Source of the DNA: Desulfobacterales bacterium
GTDB lineage: Bacteria; Desulfobacterota; Desulfobacteria; Desulfobacterales; C00003060
Assembly: GCA_030616425.1 (NCBI GenBank)
Contig: JAUWXJ010000092.1
Coordinates: 1 to 8,907, forward strand
Direction: 5' to 3'
Length of the DNA stretch: 8,907 nucleotides
In this document: in pieces, positions 5,772 through 8,907 of the stretch
Numbering within the stretch: the first letter of the stretch is position 1
Layout of the letters: each line of letters begins with the position of its first letter
Position numbers and translations under genes: made by a program
The notes under the pieces: generated by a model
Database searches by the model: none
What the model was told of the DNA's origin: nothing
What the model saw: the letters and a program-made list of their open reading frames with translations, nothing else

Positions 5772-7097
5772 ATGAAGAACAACGAACACCTTGACACGTC
5801 CATTATGACCCTTGGCCCGGCCAAGAGTCCCTCTCCTATTAAGACCCGAGAAAAAGAGGCCGGTACCAGATGCTTCATATCGGACCAGGAGCGTATCTTG
5901 GTGAACGTTGTTGAAAGTGATGTAATAAAGGCGGTCGAAGGGGGTAAGAAGCTTGTATCCTTTGAGCGGGCAGGCCCCAGGTCTGACATCTTTTTTGATC
6001 CGAGCAAGGTTCGCTGTGCCATAATGAGTTGTGGGGGGCTGTGTCCTGGGATAAACGACGTTATCCGTGCCATTGTATTGGCACTCAACTACAACTATGG
6101 CGTGCACAATATTTGTGGTATCCGATACGGACTTGAGGGCTTCATATCCTCATATGGCCATGAAATAGTGGACCTCACACCAGGCTACGTTACCAACATC
6201 CACGAGAGGGGTGGCACGGTTCTCGGCTCTTCGAGGGGCCCTCAGGAGATTGAAAACATTGTAGATGCCCTTGAGCGGATGAATGTGCGCCTCCTTTTTA
6301 CCATTGGAGGGGACGGCACAATGGCCGCATCGGCCAAGACTGCCGATGAAATCAACAGGAGAGGATTAAAGATCGGTGTCATAGGCATACCAAAGACCAT
6401 TGACAATGATATCTATCTGATAGACCGTTCTTTTGGGTTTGATACGGCAGTGGACGTTGCGGTTGGTATCATTAGCTCTGCCCATAATGAAGCGATCAGT
6501 GCCCCGAACGGAATAGGCCTGGTAAAGCTCATGGGGCGTCATTCAGGGTTCATCGCAGTCGCAGCTACCTTGGCGATGCCGGATGTGAACTTTTGCCTCA
6601 TCCCAGAGTCGGATTTTGACCTGGAGGGCCCAAAGGGTCTTCTTGGGGCCTTAAAGGAGCGATTGATTCTCAGAAAACATGCCGTGATTGTTGTGGCCGA
6701 GGGGGCAGGGCAGAAGTTTTTTGACAACATTCACCAGCAATATGACGCCTCTGGAAACATCCGGCTTCACGATATCGGCCCCCACCTGAAAGATGAGATT
6801 ATAACTTATTTCAAACAAGAGGGGATGCCGATCAACCTGAAATATATTGATCCCAGTTACACCATTCGCAGTGTTCCGGCCAATACCAACGATGGTCTCT
6901 TATGCGTTCTATTGGCCCGAAGTGCGGTGCATGCCGGCATGGCTGGAAAGACCAAAATGCTTGTGGGCCTGTGCAATAATCAGTTTGTTCACATCCCCAT
7001 GGAGGCCACGGCCGGGAAGCGAAGACAGGTTGACTGCTGTGGGGACATGTGGATGAGTGTGTTGGAGGCCACAGGGCAGCCCCTTTTGAAGAATTGA
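5772..7097 (+). CDS. 6-phosphofructokinase, trypanosome/plant-like clade, probably ATP-dependent
   Basis: Phosphorylates fructose 6-phosphate to fructose 1,6-bisphosphate. At 441 aa it is longer than the about 320-aa E. coli PfkA, with an N-terminal extension of about 80 residues as in trypanosome and plant-type enzymes. Motifs: MSCGGLCPGIND (85-96), GGTVLGSSRGPQ (148-158), GGDGT (179-183), IPKTIDND (206-213), KLMGRHSGFIA (252-262) and LIPESDFDL (276-284). Gly in GGDGT is typical of ATP users, whereas Lys208 in PKTIDND is typical of pyrophosphate users; this clade combines both and its studied trypanosome members use ATP. Such proteins are often annotated as diphosphate-fructose-6-phosphate 1-phosphotransferase, so the phosphoryl donor is uncertain. 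ATG 5772 has a modest AAGGT 8 nt upstream. The UGA stop lies at the start of a heptamer repeat array. Confidence 0.93.
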   Translation: MKNNEHLDTSIMTLGPAKSPSPIKTREKEAGTRCFISDQERILVNVVESDVIKAVEGGKKLVSFERAGPRSDIFFDPSKVRCAIMSCGGLCPGINDVIRAIVLALNYNYGVHNICGIRYGLEGFISSYGHEIVDLTPGYVTNIHERGGTVLGSSRGPQEIENIVDALERMNVRLLFTIGGDGTMAASAKTADEINRRGLKIGVIGIPKTIDNDIYLIDRSFGFDTAVDVAVGIISSAHNEAISAPNGIGLVKLMGRHSGFIAVAATLAMPDVNFCLIPESDFDLEGPKGLLGALKERLILRKHAVIVVAEGAGQKFFDNIHQQYDASGNIRLHDIGPHLKDEIITYFKQEGMPINLKYIDPSYTIRSVPANTNDGLLCVLLARSAVHAGMAGKTKMLVGLCNNQFVHIPMEATAGKRRQVDCCGDMWMSVLEATGQPLLKN

Positions 7098-7168
7098 CGA
7101 TTGACGAACCACGAATGATGAGTAACGAATAAGGAATGACGAATAACGAATGACAACTGACAGATGAC
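7092..7168 (+). repeat. Heptamer tandem repeat (11 degenerate units, consensus GAATGAC)
   Basis: Eleven consecutive 7-nt units in strict register: AATTGAC, GATTGAC, GAACCAC, GAATGAT, GAGTAAC, GAATAAG, GAATGAC, GAATAAC, GAATGAC, AACTGAC, AGATGAC. The first unit contains the stop codon of the phosphofructokinase gene. Degenerate heptamers of this kind are intergenic; function unknown. Confidence 0.85.
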
Positions 7169-7358
7169 TAGAAGCGGTTTCAAAACCCTTCTTCTCGTTT
7201 GTTTGCCCATTTTGGAAAGTTCTAAGTGTGCTCCGCTAAAATTGAAAAACTCGGGCTAATGCCCTCAAACAGTTCCAATTTTTACGCTTCGCTTCACCAA
7301 GAACTTTTAGCCAAAATGGTCAAAATGGACTCGCTAAATGGTTTTGAAACCAGTTCTA
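7169..7358. mobile_element. MITE-like foldback element, 190 bp
   Basis: Terminal inverted repeats TAGAAGCGGTTTCAAAACC (7169-7187) and, on the other strand, TAGAACTGGTTTCAAAACC (7358-7340) match at 17 of 19 positions. Pairing continues inward through CCATTTTGG/CCAAAATGG, AAAGTTCT/AGAACTTT and AAAATTG/CAATTTT to a central hairpin GGGC-TAAT-GCCC (7253-7264), so almost the whole element folds into one long hairpin. ATGAC flanks both ends (7164-7168 and 7359-7363), compatible with a 5-bp target duplication; extended to ATGACTAG the match is 8 bp. No transposase is encoded. Caution: ATGAC is also the heptamer consensus, so part of the duplication could come from the array. Confidence 0.7.
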
Positions 7359-7370
7359 ATGACTAGTGCA

Positions 7371-8567
7371 ATGACATACGATCTAGTCCCTTCAAAGGAG
7401 ATTTTCAGCCGGATTTCAAGGCTTCAGCACAGACTGGCAGAAACTGCCGTGGACACCGCCATCATCCTTGATGGGGTCAACATGTTTTATTACACCGGCA
7501 CTATCCAAAACGGGGTCCTTTTTGTTCCTGCTGATGGAGGGCCCATCTTTTTCGTACGTCGGAGCCTTGAACGGGCAGAAAAAGAAAGTCCCCTTGAAGC
7601 CCTTGTGCAGCTTAAGAGTTTTTCCGAACTGCCGGACAGGTTGAAGGGGTACGGTTACCAGGTGGCCAGGATCGGAGTGGACAAGGGCACCATTCCGGTT
7701 TCGATCTTTGAGAAGTTGTCAAACGTTTTTCCCGAGACTCTATTTCAAGACATCAGCCTGAGTCTATCCATGATCCGGTCCGTCAAATCCGAGTACGAGA
7801 TCAGCCTTATTCGAGAGGCGGGTAAAAGGCACAAAGCAATCTATGATCAGATACCTTCAATGCTCCGGGAGGGTATGACTGAATGGGAACTCGGATCAGC
7901 GATCCATGGCAACATGCTCAAGCTTGGTTACACAGGGATCGGGAGGGTCGCAACTTTCAATGCCGAGTTTTTTGCAGGTGTGATCAGTTTCGGGGATTCG
8001 GGGAATTATCCAACCGCTTCTATAGGCCCAGACGGTCTGGTGGGCCTCTGCCCGGCATTTCCCTTTCTTGGCGGGACGAGGAGGCTTAAAAAGGGTGAAC
8101 CAGCCTTCATTGATACAGGATTTGCCTATCAGGGTTATTTTACGGATAAGACCAGAATATTTGCGTTTGGCCAGCCTTCCGAGGAGGCCGTGGATGCTCA
8201 CAAGATCTGTATAGATATCCAGGAGGCGGTTCGGTGCCGCCTGAAACCGGGTGCAGTGCCATCTGAAATATTCACGGAGGTGTACCAGACCGAGGTGGTC
8301 CCACGAAGATTTGAGGAAAACTTCATGGGATTTGGGAGCAACCAGGTCTCATTCCTTGGTCATGGCATCGGGCTGGTTATTGATGAGTTTCCGGCTATTG
8401 CCCGAAAGATAGAGACTCCCCTTGAAGAAAACATGGTGATTGCAGTGGAGCCAAAAAAGGGTCTTGAAGGGATCGGGCTTGTAGGGGTGGAGAATACCTT
8501 TCTGGTTACGGAGCAGGGCGGCGAGAAGCTGACACCTGGTCCTGATGAGATAACGATCGTTTCATAA
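7371..8567 (+). CDS. M24 metallopeptidase (Xaa-Pro aminopeptidase/prolidase-like)
   Basis: Cytoplasmic pita-bread metallopeptidase expected to release N-terminal residues before proline or split X-Pro dipeptides. The N-terminal creatinase-like domain covers about 1-135 and the catalytic M24 domain about 140-398. All five dinuclear-metal ligands are visible, numbered from the ATG at 7371: D248 (FIDTG), D259 (YFTDKTR), H331 (LGHGIGL), E360 (AVEPKKG) and E374 (GVENTFLV). EPK replaces the commoner EPG. The start is uncertain: in-frame ATGs occur at 7338 (inside the inverted repeat of the foldback element), 7359 and 7371, none with a good ribosome-binding site. 7371 is chosen because it leaves out element-derived codons. 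Physiological substrate unknown. Confidence 0.9.
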   Translation: MTYDLVPSKEIFSRISRLQHRLAETAVDTAIILDGVNMFYYTGTIQNGVLFVPADGGPIFFVRRSLERAEKESPLEALVQLKSFSELPDRLKGYGYQVARIGVDKGTIPVSIFEKLSNVFPETLFQDISLSLSMIRSVKSEYEISLIREAGKRHKAIYDQIPSMLREGMTEWELGSAIHGNMLKLGYTGIGRVATFNAEFFAGVISFGDSGNYPTASIGPDGLVGLCPAFPFLGGTRRLKKGEPAFIDTGFAYQGYFTDKTRIFAFGQPSEEAVDAHKICIDIQEAVRCRLKPGAVPSEIFTEVYQTEVVPRRFEENFMGFGSNQVSFLGHGIGLVIDEFPAIARKIETPLEENMVIAVEPKKGLEGIGLVGVENTFLVTEQGGEKLTPGPDEITIVS

Positions 8568-8662
8568 ATAGTTCCGTCCCTTTCTCGGATGTGGCAATTA
8601 CCCCGCCTCTTTTTTCCTTGTTTTCACGAGTGGCTCTGACGTGGTCCTCCGTCTGCCCCTTG

Positions 8663-8681
8663 CTTTTGCAACGTTAGGGTT
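8663..8681 (+). repeat. 19-nt dispersed repeat, copy 2
   Basis: Identical to 3550-3568. A TCTGCC (8652-8657) stands shortly upstream, as it does before copy 1, but the intervening hairpin half and AACCCTA are absent here, so this copy may be a shortened version. It ends 17 nt before the promoter -35 box. Confidence 0.7.
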
Positions 8682-8697
8682 TAGAGGAGGGTTCTTC

Positions 8698-8726
8698 TTG
8701 ACTCTTAGGCCTTTTCTCACTATATT
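8698..8726 (+). promoter_or_regulatory. Sigma-70 type promoter for the second phosphofructokinase
   Basis: TTGACT (8698-8703) and TATATT (8721-8726) with a 17-nt spacer, each one base from the consensus hexamer. Transcription would start near 8733, giving a leader of about 60 nt before the ATG at 8795. This makes the second phosphofructokinase its own transcription unit. Confidence 0.7.
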
Positions 8727-8794
8727 CGCACGCTTGTCCTTGTCCGTTTTGGAAGGTTATGCATGCGTATTTAGATACGTATAGGGGGTCAGTG

Positions 8795-8907
8795 ATGATA
8801 GCAAAGGATAATGTCAGAACAATCGGAGTTCTTACAGGAGGAGGTGACGTCCCGGGCCTGAATCCGTGTATCAAGGCGATCGTTTCCCGGGCGATTGACG
8901 AGGGGGT
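8795..8907 (+). CDS. 6-phosphofructokinase, second copy, N-terminal fragment (continues beyond window)
   Basis: The first 37 codons match the nucleotide-binding start of PFK-family enzymes: TIGVLTGGGDVPGLNPCIKA corresponds to the IGVLTSGGDAPGMNAAIRA motif of PfkA. The residues that separate ATP from pyrophosphate users lie downstream of the window. Start ATG 8795 has AGGGGG with about 6-nt spacing. An in-frame ATG at 8759 would add 12 residues but its GGAAGG is only 2 nt away, too close. Unlike the first phosphofructokinase it lacks a long N-terminal extension, so it belongs to a different PFK subgroup. It is cut by the window edge, not truncated by mutation as far as can be seen. Confidence 0.88.
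   Translation, partial: MIAKDNVRTIGVLTGGGDVPGLNPCIKAIVSRAIDEG

Larger units (their letters stand above)
8568..8794. other. Intergenic region with promoter for the second phosphofructokinase
   Basis: About 227 bp between the peptidase and the second phosphofructokinase. It contains pyrimidine-rich stretches (TTTTTT near 8610), the second copy of the 19-nt repeat and a strong promoter. A possible weak terminator before the T-run (about 8592-8616) has only a 4-bp stem and is not called. Confidence 0.6.

Noticed and set aside
5733..6107. 124-codon open frame on the minus strand over the 5' end of the phosphofructokinase gene
   Set aside because: It is a shadow of a strongly supported coding sequence and carries no recognisable motif.
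7092..7168. CRISPR array
   Set aside because: Units are 7 nt with no spacers between them; this is a simple degenerate tandem repeat.
8592..8616. Rho-independent terminator after the peptidase gene
   Set aside because: The T-run is present but the stem before it is only about 4 bp with a wobble pair.

Overview
The window looks like chromosomal DNA from an anaerobic deltaproteobacterium (Desulfobacterota, sulfate-reducer or syntroph type). This is inferred from the gene families, the moderate GC content, a probable selenoprotein and the style of intergenic repeats; nothing in the window gives a firm taxonomic assignment.

Left part, minus strand (about 1-3447). Transcription runs right to left: surE (survival nucleotidase), a YhaM-like OB-fold/HD exoribonuclease, tmk (thymidylate kinase), then a two-gene YeeE/YedE membrane transporter. 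The first transporter half is an ordinary gene with one conserved Cys. The second half looks broken after 64 codons, but its frame continues past two in-frame UGA codons to the window edge. The family-like sequence continues unbroken, the second UGA falls where the family has its conserved Cys, and each UGA is followed at a suitable distance by a small SECIS-like hairpin. The best reading is an unannotated selenoprotein with two selenocysteines, the first in a C-x-x-U motif. This is the most interesting item here.

Middle (3448-5701). A 330-bp divergent intergenic region holds hairpins and a 19-nt motif that recurs exactly at 8663. A possible 18-codon leader ORF precedes kdsD (arabinose-5-phosphate isomerase, SIS plus two CBS domains). 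kdsD overlaps by 11 nt a DapA-superfamily protein that lacks the family's catalytic Tyr and Lys.

Right part (5772-8907). There is a phosphofructokinase of the trypanosome/plant-like clade (GGDGT with PKTIDND), an M24 metallopeptidase with all five metal ligands, and the first 37 codons of a second phosphofructokinase behind a near-consensus sigma-70 promoter. Between the first phosphofructokinase and the peptidase lie an 11-unit heptamer array and a 190-bp MITE-like foldback element. The element appears to have inserted at the end of the array, and it supplies the DNA just upstream of the peptidase start.

Functionally the window mixes nucleotide and RNA housekeeping (tmk, YhaM-like, surE), LPS precursor synthesis (kdsD), glycolysis (two PFKs), peptide turnover (M24) and a probable sulfur/selenium-compound transporter. 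UGA serves as an ordinary stop for surE, kdsD, the DapA-like gene and the first PFK, so the two UGAs in the transporter would be recoded locally, not genome-wide.
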